From an uncultured Pseudomonadales bacterium (GTDB lineage Bacteria; Pseudomonadota; Gammaproteobacteria; Pseudomonadales; Azotimanducaceae): a stretch of DNA of 64,000 bases. The stretch is taken from positions 1 to 64,000 of the forward strand of contig CALSMJ010000001.1 of NCBI GenBank assembly GCA_943787425.1, written 5' to 3'. Both the position numbers and the translations under genes were made by a program. Of this stretch, positions 1 to 8,910 are shown one piece after another (the stretch's first letter is position 1; each line of letters begins with the position of its first letter). Below the pieces are notes generated by a model. It had not been told where the DNA came from. It was given only the letters and a program-made list of their open reading frames with translations, and did not search any database.

Positions 1-2591
1 GCCCCATCCGGGTACTTCGACAGGCTTTTAGACCCCCAATTTTGGCTTTAACCGTCGCATCGAGAGAATCAGTAAAGCGCTTACAAACGGTATATTCAAC
101 TTGGTCTCGACCATAACCGCTGAATCCAGAAACCGCGTAATGATCACCCAACGCCTCCAGCGCCTGAGTCATTTGAATGACCGCATGCTTTTCAAGGTCG
201 ATGATCTTTTCGCCCTCGGGGGGCGGCGGCAATGGCGCGTCGGACCAATCAAAGTCATGGTAAGTCTCAGCGGGGGCCGTGGGCGCGTCCGGGTCTGGCA
301 ATCGATCATCGGTTGAGGCACTCAAATCAATCAAAAACAACGCCGCCACATCGCGTCCCTGTCGATGCCGCTCAATATAAATATGCTCGGACGGTGTCTG
401 ACCAGCCCTGCGGTCTATCACCGCCTCAACGGCCTTTTCTAGATCCATCTCTTCACCATCGCGAACACCACGCACTTTCACCAACAATTCAGGTTTTAAT
501 CGACTCAGTTGACGGCGGACTTGCTTTTGCAGTGCCGCATGATGTTGCACAGAGTCTTGGTAATAAGCGCCATCTTCATCGGCGTTATGAATTTCCATTA
601 ACCGGCACCAGCGCCGACGATAGTCTTGGATATGATAATCCCACTCATCATAGTAATAGCTTTTCGGTCGAACAGCGGCCATGGGCGGCTCCGCCAAGGG
701 TGGGCCATCGGGCTTGCTGCCCAACTTCGGCTCTGCCTCGCCCAGCGCGTCCGGCGCTTCGTCAAGTTCGGTCATCAGCATAGCCTCGTCAGCGTTGACG
801 TCACCAACGTGCAACGCCTCTACCATTAAGTCTTCTGGACTCACTTTCATCGACAGTCCGCCGAGATCCTCATCCAACGCGAGGCTTTCGTCGAGTTCAA
901 GCTCCAGCAGCGGCAGGTTGAAAGTATCCCCTATCGGGCTGAATCCTCGACGATGGTCAACCTGGGCCAATGCGCGCTCATCTGCCGCAGTTAAGGGCTC
1001 AACCAAGGGGTAAATTGCCGCTAACACCGACAAAACCTCTTCTGGCGTTGCGCCTTTGCGCTTGAGGCGCCCGATGGATTGCGTCAACGGTTCAAAAATG
1101 CCGTTTCGCTCGTCCACCGCCAGCACCGCTGCGCCATCAAGGCTTTGCAGTAATAGCCACTGAAACGCACTGGGTTCTGACTCCTGGTCATCCCCGCTTA
1201 TAATCGCCTTGCACGCAGACTGCTTTAGCCGCTGAATCTGTCGCTTCGTTCCGGGCAGTCGGTACGGCCACTGCCAATCAATTCTTGCGCCTTCGAGGAC
1301 ATTGAGCAGTGCTCGGGCCCGCGGGCGATCCTCATAGCTGGCCACGGCCCGGTCAATCTTCTCGCGGTAGCGAAGTGTGTGAAAGGCTTGAAACCCCAAC
1401 TGATGCAGCAGCGCAACTTTGTAAAACTCAAAATTCGCCTGCGCAGTTTCAAATTTCGCATAGGTTTTAGGCAACATGATCTCTAAGCCGGTCAACCCCA
1501 GCGCTTCATTCTGCGAGCCCTCGAGCTCGGACTGCGCCACCAGTGTCAAAGGCCTGCCGGCAAGCGCTTCGCCATAAAGGTTGAGGATTCGCATTTGGTC
1601 CTCGAGTCGGACCAACCCCATCAATGCGGCTAGCTGATCAGTTGCTTCAGCCGATTCCAGTTTGAAATAGGCCTGACTGCGCTGCGGACTGCCCTGGCTG
1701 TGGACCAAACCATGGGTCAACCACGCCGCACAAACAGCCGGTTGATCCAGCGGTAGGCGCCCGGCCACACCTAACACCATTGCCGCAAGCCCGGCCTCAT
1801 CGACCCGAGCCAACAACTGCAGGAGCGCCGGGAGAAATGAGTAGATTCAATGGACACGTGAGCATCGCATCAAAGAATGCTTTAAGACCTTGTTGCTTGC
1901 GCGCCAACTGAAGGCAGATCGGCCACCAGTCATTTAAGACCCTATTGGGCAACCACTGATTCAATTCAGCTTCTGAAGCTAAAAAATCTAAACAACTTTG
2001 AGGGCAGTGCCCATGCAGTGCCTGTAACTGCGTTGCGCTTATCTGCGACGGTGCACGGTCCAAAAAGCGCACCAACTCGGACCGACCGACGTCAACCATT
2101 TGTTCGGTGAGCGCAACCCAAGCCGAAAATTCAAAGGGCTCGTTCGCGGCAAACCGTGCCTCACCCGCTCTTAACACATCGGCCAGAAGGTGCGAGGCAA
2201 ACTCAAACCGCGCTTGAACCCGCAGGCCCAGCTTCTCAAGCCGTCGTAAGTGTGCATCCCCTTGCGTTTGCAGGGCGGCGATACTGACGAGTCGCCAATA
2301 AATCACGGCCGGTTCAAAATTAATCCGGGACAGTCTCACGGCTGCTTGGCCTCGATTCAACCATTGCGTCAGACCTTGCTGGGCAATCATTGTTTCGGAC
2401 AAGGCTAGGAACCCCGCGGCAGCTTCAAAGCCATGCCAACCCGAATCCGCCAGCGCCAGGACCATCTGATCAAAGCGCTGCTGATCATTCGCGTCAAGCA
2501 TGAGCCGCTGGCGAACGGTTGAGAACTGCGCCGCCGTGGGCTCGTGCTGCTTGGCCAGCACAGCGTAAACATCATCGAATGAGCCGGTCAT
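1..2591 (-). pseudogene. NorD/CbbO-like von Willebrand factor A protein, frameshifted and cut by the window edge
   Basis: The first 264 codons run from ATG at 2591 to a TGA at 1797-1799. Between about 1847 and 1800 the coding signal moves to the +1 frame, which stays open to base 1. The second frame encodes a long acidic linker and then a VWA domain with the MIDAS motif DLSAST (DxSxS, about 316-333). NorD and CbbO proteins have this layout and work with a MoxR-type ATPase (NorQ, CbbQ) to mature metalloenzymes such as NO reductase or RuBisCO. The ATPase gene lies directly upstream, with TAA and ATG abutting. The upstream part of the second frame is closed by a stop at about 1847-1849, so the shift is confined to a small interval. 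It could be a real mutation or a one-base assembly error. The C-terminus is outside the window. Confidence 0.72.
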
Positions 2592-3455
2592 TTACCCGGT
2601 GATCGATTCAGCGAAAATGGCCTGCACAACCGCCTGCATCGCCGATTGTACGTCGGTATCATCAGAGACCGCACGGCAGATCGCAACATCACAGGCTCTG
2701 GCTGGGGCAACACCCGCCACCATCATTTGACCCGCGTAGATCAAAAGTCGCGTGCTCACGCCTTCGTCAAACCCGTGTTCTCTGAGGTGACGAATTTTTG
2801 CACCTAACGTCGCCAACTGGCCCGCGACCGCCAGATCAACGCCACTTTCATGCGCAATAATATCGGTTTCAGCGGCAACACTCGGATAATCAAAATCAAT
2901 CGCTATAAAGCGCTGACGGGTACTGGTTTTCAAATCTTTGAGTACGTTTTGGTAACCCGGGTTGTAGGAGATCACCAATAGGAAATTGGGATGGGCATCG
3001 AGAATCAAACCGCGCTTTTCGATCGGTAAAATACGCCGATGATCGGTGAGCGAATGAATCAGAACGGTTGAATCTTTTCTCGCCTCGACAATTTCATCTA
3101 AATAACAAATCGAGCCCTCTTGGACGGCGCGCGTTAAGGGACCATCCTGCCAAACGGTTTCGTCTCCTTGCAGCAAGAATCGCCCTACGAGGTCAGTGGC
3201 GGACAAATCCTCATGACAGGCAATGGTTTGTAGCGGATATTCGATACTGCGCAATTCGGCAGACGCCTGCGCCCCCCGAAACAGTTGATAGGCCATGTAT
3301 TCCACGAAGCGCGTTTTGCCACAGCCTGTCGGGCCTTTCAATAACACGGGCAGGCGCTGCGCGTAGGCTGCTTTAAACAGGGCCACCTCATCCCCGACCG
3401 GAAGATAAAAAGGCTCTTGATCCAGGTTTGCTGAGGGGGTTGTTGGGTTATTCAT
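2592..3455 (-). CDS. MoxR-family AAA+ ATPase, CbbQ/NorQ/NirQ type
   Basis: About 287 aa. I chose ATG 3455 because AAGGA lies 8 bases upstream and the protein then begins MNNPTTP; a longer frame to 3503 has no family support. The Walker A motif is GPTGCGKT near residue 42, preceded by the LPVLLK stretch typical of CbbQ/NorQ. The Walker B region reads [11 protein letters not shown], and the sensor-1 region ends in SYNPGYQ. These ATPases act in the cytoplasm with a VWA partner to remodel or activate a metalloenzyme. The partner gene follows immediately. No norCB or RuBisCO genes are in the window, so the client is unknown. The start overlaps the end of the crotonase gene by 8 bases, which suggests translational coupling. 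Confidence 0.85.
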   Translation of the reverse strand: MNNPTTPSANLDQEPFYLPVGDEVALFKAAYAQRLPVLLKGPTGCGKTRFVEYMAYQLFRGAQASAELRSIEYPLQTIACHEDLSATDLVGRFLLQGDETVWQDGPLTRAVQEGSICYLDEIVEARKDSTVLIHSLTDHRRILPIEKRGLILDAHPNFLLVISYNPGYQNVLKDLKTSTRQRFIAIDFDYPSVAAETDIIAHESGVDLAVAGQLATLGAKIRHLREHGFDEGVSTRLLIYAGQMMVAGVAPARACDVAICRAVSDDTDVQSAMQAVVQAIFAESITG

Positions 3456-4278
3456 GATCCATTCCTTGCCACTGTGGTGGGCGCTTCTCCATAAAAGCCG
3501 CAACCCCTTCCTTAAAGTCAGGCGTGCGACTCATCCGCGTCAATTGTTGCTCGCTGTAGTGGACCGATGTGGCGACATCCCGATGTAAATCTCGATAGAT
3601 CTGGTGTTTGGTGACGCGTAATGCATCTGGCGCATTTTGCGCAACCAATGCTTCGGCATAAGCCTGCACCGAATCGATTAAAACGTCCGCCTCATAGAGA
3701 CCGTTGATCAGTCCCATTGACAGCGCTTCTTCACTACTAAAACGACGAGAACTCAACAACAATTCGTTCGCGCGAGTTAGCCCAATCATCCGGGGCAGCA
3801 ACCAGGATAAGCCGTATTCAGCTGGAAAGTTCAGCTTGCCATGAGCCGTTGTAAAGACCGCACCGGGTACCGCGAACTTTAAATCTGCAAACATCGCGAG
3901 CGCCAAACCTACGCCAGCCGCCGCGCCATTTATGGCTGCAATCACGGGCTTGGTCAAGCCAAAATGATACGCAAACGGGGCATCAAACTCCGGCATCACA
4001 CCATATCCCGGTCGGGCCAACGGATCTGGCGTGCCGGGGTCATATCCCCCTTTATCGGAATGCCCTTTTAACGCCTGGGCATCACCGCCGACACAAAAGC
4101 TGCGCTGCGCACCGGTGACCATCACGGCCCGGACTAAAGGATCTGCCTCAAGTTCAGCGAGCGCCCAGCGATACTCAGTATGCATGCGACCGGTCCAGGC
4201 ATTGTGGCGATGGGGCCGATTTAACGTAATCCGGCCTACACCCGCCTGACACGTCATTTCAATCACCTTAAGTTCCAT
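3448..4278 (-). CDS. Enoyl-CoA hydratase/isomerase (crotonase) family protein
   Basis: 276 aa, normal length for a crotonase. The oxyanion-hole segments are visible as SFCVGGD (about residues 60-66) and [21 protein letters not shown] (the GAAAGVG loop). A Glu in the AEYGLSW segment is at the position of one catalytic acid. The family hydrates or isomerises acyl-CoA thioesters in the cytoplasm, usually in beta-oxidation or acyl-CoA degradation. The ATG overlaps the end of the upstream hydrolase by 11 bases, and the 3' end overlaps the ATPase start, so the four minus-strand genes here are probably one transcript. The substrate cannot be told from sequence. Confidence 0.86.
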   Translation of the reverse strand: MELKVIEMTCQAGVGRITLNRPHRHNAWTGRMHTEYRWALAELEADPLVRAVMVTGAQRSFCVGGDAQALKGHSDKGGYDPGTPDPLARPGYGVMPEFDAPFAYHFGLTKPVIAAINGAAAGVGLALAMFADLKFAVPGAVFTTAHGKLNFPAEYGLSWLLPRMIGLTRANELLLSSRRFSSEEALSMGLINGLYEADVLIDSVQAYAEALVAQNAPDALRVTKHQIYRDLHRDVATSVHYSEQQLTRMSRTPDFKEGVAAFMEKRPPQWQGMDHE

Positions 4279-4879
4279 TAAAAAACGGCTCCGCGGCTTT
4301 GGTTAACGCCTCATCATACCCATTAAAAAAGTGATCTGCGCCCTCAATCAGTTGGACTGATGATGGTTCAAAACGGGCGCTCAAGGTTTTAGGCTGAGCA
4401 AAGGCATCTTCTGACCCGACAATCACCTGACCGCTTAACCGGGCTTTGTCAGACAGCCTTTTAGAGCCCAGCGCGAGGACCGGCGCAATCAGTAAGGCCT
4501 CAAGGTTTTGCTGGGCACTGAGATACTCCGACACCACAATCGCCCCAAAAGAGTAACCCAATAATTTTGGCGTTGACCCCTTTGAATCCGACACATAAGC
4601 AACCACCGCCGCAAGATCCGCCGCGGCCATCGCGGCGGATTCCGTTTGGCCAACAGACGCACCAACGCCCGCCACGTTAAAAGCCAGGGTCGCGTAACCA
4701 TATTGAATGGCTTGATTGGCGAGGGTTTCAAGAATCCGGTCATTCAGATTTCCGCCATAAGCAGGATGGGGATGACACAGCACGATCAAACCCCGCTCAG
4801 TTTCGCCCACTCGATTCATTTTGGCCTCGAGCATGCCCTGGGGGCCCGGAATTTGTAACATTGTTGCGGATTGGCGCAT
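4268..4879 (-). CDS. Alpha/beta hydrolase, COG2945-like
   Basis: 203 aa. It shows LCHPHPAYGGNLND near the N-terminus, the nucleophile elbow GYSFGA and the late His in GADHFF, the Ser/His layout of small alpha/beta hydrolases. The HPHP...GG start and the FNVAGVGASVG strand match the COG2945 'predicted hydrolase' group from memory. Function and substrate are unknown. AGGAG lies about 10 bases before ATG 4879. It is the first gene of a tightly overlapping minus-strand operon with the crotonase, the MoxR ATPase and the VWA protein. Confidence 0.8.
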   Translation of the reverse strand: MRQSATMLQIPGPQGMLEAKMNRVGETERGLIVLCHPHPAYGGNLNDRILETLANQAIQYGYATLAFNVAGVGASVGQTESAAMAAADLAAVVAYVSDSKGSTPKLLGYSFGAIVVSEYLSAQQNLEALLIAPVLALGSKRLSDKARLSGQVIVGSEDAFAQPKTLSARFEPSSVQLIEGADHFFNGYDEALTKAAEPFFNGT

Positions 4880-5096
4880 AGCGTTTGATCTCCTAAGGGT
4901 CCTATCAAGTCTCGCCCGGTCTTATCTTGTCTCGTCTTGTATCAAATACCCCATACCGACGCGGATTCGCGATGATCACCCGAGCGCCCGGATGAACCCA
5001 CTTTGACCTTGGGGCACCAAAATCTTGCGAGGGCCATAGCATCCAGCCCTACCGTGTTCATGATAGGCTACCTTTTCCTAGATCGGGAGTTATCCC

Positions 5097-5513
5097 TTGC
5101 GCTTACTCTTTATTGGCCTGCCACTGCTTGAGCTACTTGGGCTCATGGTCGTGACCGATCGAATTGGCCTGCCGGCAACCCTCCTTGAGATTGTATTGAG
5201 CTGCGCACTCGGGATGATTGTGATTCGGCGCTCTGGCCGATCGATTAAAGCCCTATTGCAACGCTTTCAAAAGACGCCACCCAATTCACTTTGGTCCATT
5301 ATTCGACCGCTACAAGGCTTGCTTGGCGGCCTATTTTTATGCGTACCGGGCGTTCTTTCAGACCTGATCGGCTTGTACCTTGCGATCAGCGCAGGCGGCC
5401 GCAACGATGCTGAGACCGGCGGCACTGGTCGTGGTACCCCAGGGCCAAATCCAAAATCGCCCACTATTATCGAAGGCGAGTTCGTTCAAGAAGATCTCGA
5501 ACGATTGAACTGA
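5097..5513 (+). CDS. fxsA: FxsA-family inner-membrane protein
   Basis: 138 aa. It starts at TTG 5097 with GGGAG 8 bases upstream; no ATG is available. FxsA features are clear: an N-terminal helix (LLFIGLPLLELLGLMVV), a second helix (LEIVLSCALGMIVI), and a third after LLGGLFLCVPGVLSDLIGLYL, which contains the family's PG-x-SD-x-GL motif. A hydrophilic, Gly/Pro-rich tail follows and ends near IIEGEF. FxsA was named for relieving F-plasmid exclusion of phage T7; its normal role is poorly known. It stands alone, convergent with the acyl-CoA dehydrogenase. Confidence 0.88.
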   Translation: MRLLFIGLPLLELLGLMVVTDRIGLPATLLEIVLSCALGMIVIRRSGRSIKALLQRFQKTPPNSLWSIIRPLQGLLGGLFLCVPGVLSDLIGLYLAISAGGRNDAETGGTGRGTPGPNPKSPTIIEGEFVQEDLERLN

Positions 5514-5612
5514 CGCCCTTGAATGACCGCCTTGTGCTTCAACACCTGCGCCCAGTCTATTCGACCTCAAGGTCTGTCGCTCTTTGGCGTCAGACCAGTA
5601 CAACAAATGGCC

Positions 5613-6785
5613 TTACAAACCGAGAACTTGCTGCGCGATGATATTGCGCTGCACCTCGCTTGCGCCGCCTGCGATGGTGTAGCCGCGATGATGAAACATT
5701 GCGCTGCCAATCATATCGACCGCGTCATGACTGATAGGGGAATTCGGCGTCTGTCTGGACTCAGCGTCCAACGGCAGGCCATAGAGCCCTGCAATTTCGA
5801 ACAGCAGCTGATCTTGTACTTGGACGAGTTGACTGCCCTGTAGCTTTAGCATCGAAGGCTCCGCACCGACTTTGCCGCCGCCATCAAACTTCGTAAGCAG
5901 CCGTAAAGCCGTGCCTTCAAGCGCTGACAATCGAATCTCGATTTTCGCTGCCTTGGCCGAGAGCGTTGGGTCTTCTAAACTCGCGTCTTTGAGCAGCCTT
6001 CGAACCCGAGCAAGAATCCGCTTATTCTCAGCAACCCGCGACACCATCAATCGTTCGTCGCCCAGCAGCGTTTTTGCAACCGTCCAGCCCTGATTCTCTG
6101 CGCCCAATCGATTCGATCGGGGCACCATCACATCATCAAAAAACACCTGATTCCAGAGTCGTTTACCATTGAAAGCATAAAGCGGTTCTACCCGAATTCC
6201 AGCTGATGCCATCGGGATCAATAAAAAAGAAATACCCAACTGCTTCTTGGCCGTCACATCCGTTCTCACCAAAGCAAAAATGTGATCCGCCCGTTCTGCG
6301 CCCGAGGTCCAAATCTTGGCGCCATTGACGCGGTATTGGTCCCCGACAATCTCAGCCCGAGTCGTTAAGCTCGCAAGATCAGAGCCGGCACCCGGTTCAG
6401 AATAGCCCTGACACCAACTGATCTCGGCATTTAAGATCAACGGCAGATAATGCGCTTTTTGCGCTGCCGAGCCATATTGAATGATCGCGGGCCCGACCAT
6501 ATTAAAGCCGAAGCCTTGGGTTTCCGGCGCGTTATGGCGGCGCATTAAGACCTCAAATTGATGGCGACGTCGCATTGACCAACCCGTGCCGCCATATTCA
6601 ACCGGCCAATTTGGCGCGGCCCAACCGACGGCGGCGAGCTTCCGAGTCCAATCATCTTGCATCGCTTTATCGATGGCCATTGAATTCGCCACGCGATATT
6701 GAACAGCGGGATCCAAATGCGCCTCGATAAAGCCGGCAACCGTTTGTTCAAATTCAACATCTGCTGCCGTCGGTGATAATCGCAT
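5613..6785 (-). CDS. Acyl-CoA dehydrogenase
   Basis: 390 aa, the standard size. The FAD/substrate signature is present as WCQGYSEPGAGSDLASL, and a second FAD-binding region as GAKIWTSGAERADHIFALVRTD. The C-terminal helical domain ends in GGASEVQRNIIAQQVLGL, which is typical of the family. It catalyses alpha,beta-dehydrogenation of an acyl-CoA, passing electrons to ETF. Chain-length specificity is not readable. ATG 6785 has AAGGGGG just upstream. The 5' leader holds three tandem AAGGT-like pentamers (see the repeat entry). Confidence 0.9.
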   Translation of the reverse strand: MRLSPTAADVEFEQTVAGFIEAHLDPAVQYRVANSMAIDKAMQDDWTRKLAAVGWAAPNWPVEYGGTGWSMRRRHQFEVLMRRHNAPETQGFGFNMVGPAIIQYGSAAQKAHYLPLILNAEISWCQGYSEPGAGSDLASLTTRAEIVGDQYRVNGAKIWTSGAERADHIFALVRTDVTAKKQLGISFLLIPMASAGIRVEPLYAFNGKRLWNQVFFDDVMVPRSNRLGAENQGWTVAKTLLGDERLMVSRVAENKRILARVRRLLKDASLEDPTLSAKAAKIEIRLSALEGTALRLLTKFDGGGKVGAEPSMLKLQGSQLVQVQDQLLFEIAGLYGLPLDAESRQTPNSPISHDAVDMIGSAMFHHRGYTIAGGASEVQRNIIAQQVLGL

Positions 6786-7137
6786 TATGCCCCCTTACCT
6801 TACCTTACCTACCCTACACCTACTTTGCCCTGACGGGCATTTGACCCGCCGTCGTCACACGCCACCAAATTCTGCCTTGCGGTTTCAAAAAAAGTGACCG
6901 CCTCGACGACCCCACCTTTATATCTTAACTCGGGACACGGTGATACCTTCTAACCCACCTTTGAACGCTTGTTTGCTGGCGCGGTCGCAAGGCGCCGTCT
7001 TAACCGCCTTCATGTCAAACTCACAGCATCAGCAATGCCAACCAATTGCCCCGCCCGGGCCTTTCACAGCACAGCGCAATTGGCTAGTATCAAAGTGCCC
7101 GCCCTTGCAAAACCAAACGAGACTCGAAACCCGCGTT
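6786..7137. other. Intergenic region with pentanucleotide repeat, divergent promoters expected
   Basis: About 350 bases between the divergent acyl-CoA dehydrogenase and ABC exporter genes. Next to the dehydrogenase start, 6789-6812 is a short TTACC/CTTACC run, read on the minus strand as repeated AAGGT. The rest encodes an open frame in phase with the ABC gene from GTG 6940, but it resembles no transporter sequence and has no good ribosome site. I read it as leader. No convincing promoter hexamers could be assigned. Confidence 0.4.
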
Positions 7138-8910
7138 ATGACGATTATGATGACCCTGCGCCGCCTTGCGCCCTACCTGCGACAACACGCTTGGGCCTTT
7201 TGGGGTGGCATGTTAGGACTGCTTGCCGCAAGACTGTTCGAGGCGGCCATTCCTTATTTTCTAAAACAAGGCATCGATGCCCTCGCTGACGCATCACACA
7301 ATGATCACAGCAATGAGGTGCTCACGAATCTCATCGGCCCAATCGCCTTATCGATTGCCCTGTGCGTGATCGCACAAATCGTCGTCACCATTATCAGCAG
7401 AATTTTGATCAGACGAATCGGCGTGTACGTCGCGTTCGATCTTCGCAACCGTTTATACCAGCACTTACAGCGCCAAGGCCCGAACTTTTATGGTCGTTTC
7501 CCCGTTGGGGACTTAATGGCGCGTGCAATCAACGACATCACCCGGGTGCGCGAACTTGTTGCGGGCACTTCTAGAACGACTATGGTGCTGATCTTCACGG
7601 CCATCGTTGGCTTGCTCTTCATGCTGAGCTTATCCTGGCAGCTTACCCTTGCTGTGATTCTGCCCGCGCCCTTGATCACTTATTTCGCGCACCGCTACGC
7701 GCAGCGCATCTTCATTCGATCCCAACGCACGCAAGAAGGTTTCGCTGAGCTTTCAACCTTTGTGCAACAAAATCTCAACGGCATTCGTACCGTACAGGCC
7801 ATGGCGCAAGAGGGGCGAGAGATCGAACGATTTGCTGCAACGAACCAAACCTTTGCCGACGACAATATTGCGCTGTTTCGAGATAGCTCAGCCATCGGCG
7901 CCATCATGCCGGTTATCGCCGGCGCCTCGACATTGATCATCCTCGGCTATGGCAGTTTTTTATATCAGTCTGGCGACATCTCCATTGGTACCTTTACCGC
8001 ATTTTTTTCTTATCTGGCACTGCTACTTTGGCCCATCCGCGAGGCCGGCACCATCGTCACACAATGGCAGCGCGGCGCATCAGGTACCGCCAGAGTTTTT
8101 GAAATTCTAGACTTTGAGCCTGAAATTCAAGATCAAGGCACCCCAAATCATCCAGAACTGACCGGCAGTATCCACATTGAAAACCTGAGCTACCGATACC
8201 CAAACAAAGACAAGGACGCCTTAACAAACCTTTCCTTGCGGGTTGCGGCGGGCCAGACCCTTGCGGTCGTCGGTCGGGTCGGCTCAGGAAAGTCCACTTT
8301 ACTGCGGCTTTTGGTCAGGCTGCTTGAACCGACGTCAGGGGCCATACTGCTCGATCATCGGCCCATCCAGGATTATCCGCTACCTTATCTTCGCGAGAAG
8401 GTTTGCTTGGTACTCCAGGATCCTTTTTTATTCGCCGACAGCTTGGGTGACAACATAGCCTATGACAATCCAGAGCGAAGTCACGGTGAAATACTCGACT
8501 CCGCAAGTATCGCTGCGCTGACCAGTACGATCGAGGCCTTCCCCGAAGGTCTCAACACGATACTGGGCGAACGCGGCATTACACTATCGGGTGGCCAAAA
8601 GCAGCGCGCCGCTTTGGCCCGCGGCATCATCCGCATGAGCCCTCTGCTCGTCTTAGATGATTGTTTTTCAGCAGTCGACACTGAAACCGAAGAACATATT
8701 TTGTCGGGCCTGAAAAATCTGCGCCAAGGTCTTACGACCTTGATTGTGTCGAATCGTGTTTCAACCGCTCGCCACGCTGACACCATCTTGGTCTTAGATG
8801 AAGGTCGGTTGATCGAGATGGGCGACCATCAAACCTTACTTGCTAAGGGTGGATTCTATAGCGACTTAGAGCGTCGGCAGCGTCTTAAAGAGCACGACCA
8901 TGAAGCCTAA
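7138..8910 (+). CDS. ABC exporter half-transporter, MdlA-like (degenerate-site subunit)
   Basis: About 590 aa from ATG 7138; an in-frame GTG at 6940 would add 66 residues with no family resemblance. The first half is a six-helix exporter domain and the second an ATPase domain with Walker A VGRVGSGKST, signature LSGGQKQ and Walker B LLVLDDCFSAVD. The catalytic Glu after Walker B is Asp, as in MdlA and other subunits of heterodimeric exporters. The downstream subunit overlaps by 11 bases and has a normal Glu but an altered signature. The two should form an asymmetric exporter with one consensus and one degenerate ATP site. The exported substrate is unknown (drug or lipid are common for the family). 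Confidence 0.87.
   Translation: MTIMMTLRRLAPYLRQHAWAFWGGMLGLLAARLFEAAIPYFLKQGIDALADASHNDHSNEVLTNLIGPIALSIALCVIAQIVVTIISRILIRRIGVYVAFDLRNRLYQHLQRQGPNFYGRFPVGDLMARAINDITRVRELVAGTSRTTMVLIFTAIVGLLFMLSLSWQLTLAVILPAPLITYFAHRYAQRIFIRSQRTQEGFAELSTFVQQNLNGIRTVQAMAQEGREIERFAATNQTFADDNIALFRDSSAIGAIMPVIAGASTLIILGYGSFLYQSGDISIGTFTAFFSYLALLLWPIREAGTIVTQWQRGASGTARVFEILDFEPEIQDQGTPNHPELTGSIHIENLSYRYPNKDKDALTNLSLRVAAGQTLAVVGRVGSGKSTLLRLLVRLLEPTSGAILLDHRPIQDYPLPYLREKVCLVLQDPFLFADSLGDNIAYDNPERSHGEILDSASIAALTSTIEAFPEGLNTILGERGITLSGGQKQRAALARGIIRMSPLLVLDDCFSAVDTETEEHILSGLKNLRQGLTTLIVSNRVSTARHADTILVLDEGRLIEMGDHQTLLAKGGFYSDLERRQRLKEHDHEA

Noticed and set aside
101-1013. Plus-strand ORFs over the left edge
   Set aside because: They are shadows of the minus-strand VWA gene, whose frame carries the DxSxS motif.
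6940-7137. N-terminal extension of the first ABC subunit from GTG 6940
   Set aside because: The 66 added residues are unlike any exporter sequence and lack a ribosome site; ATG 7138 fits the family.
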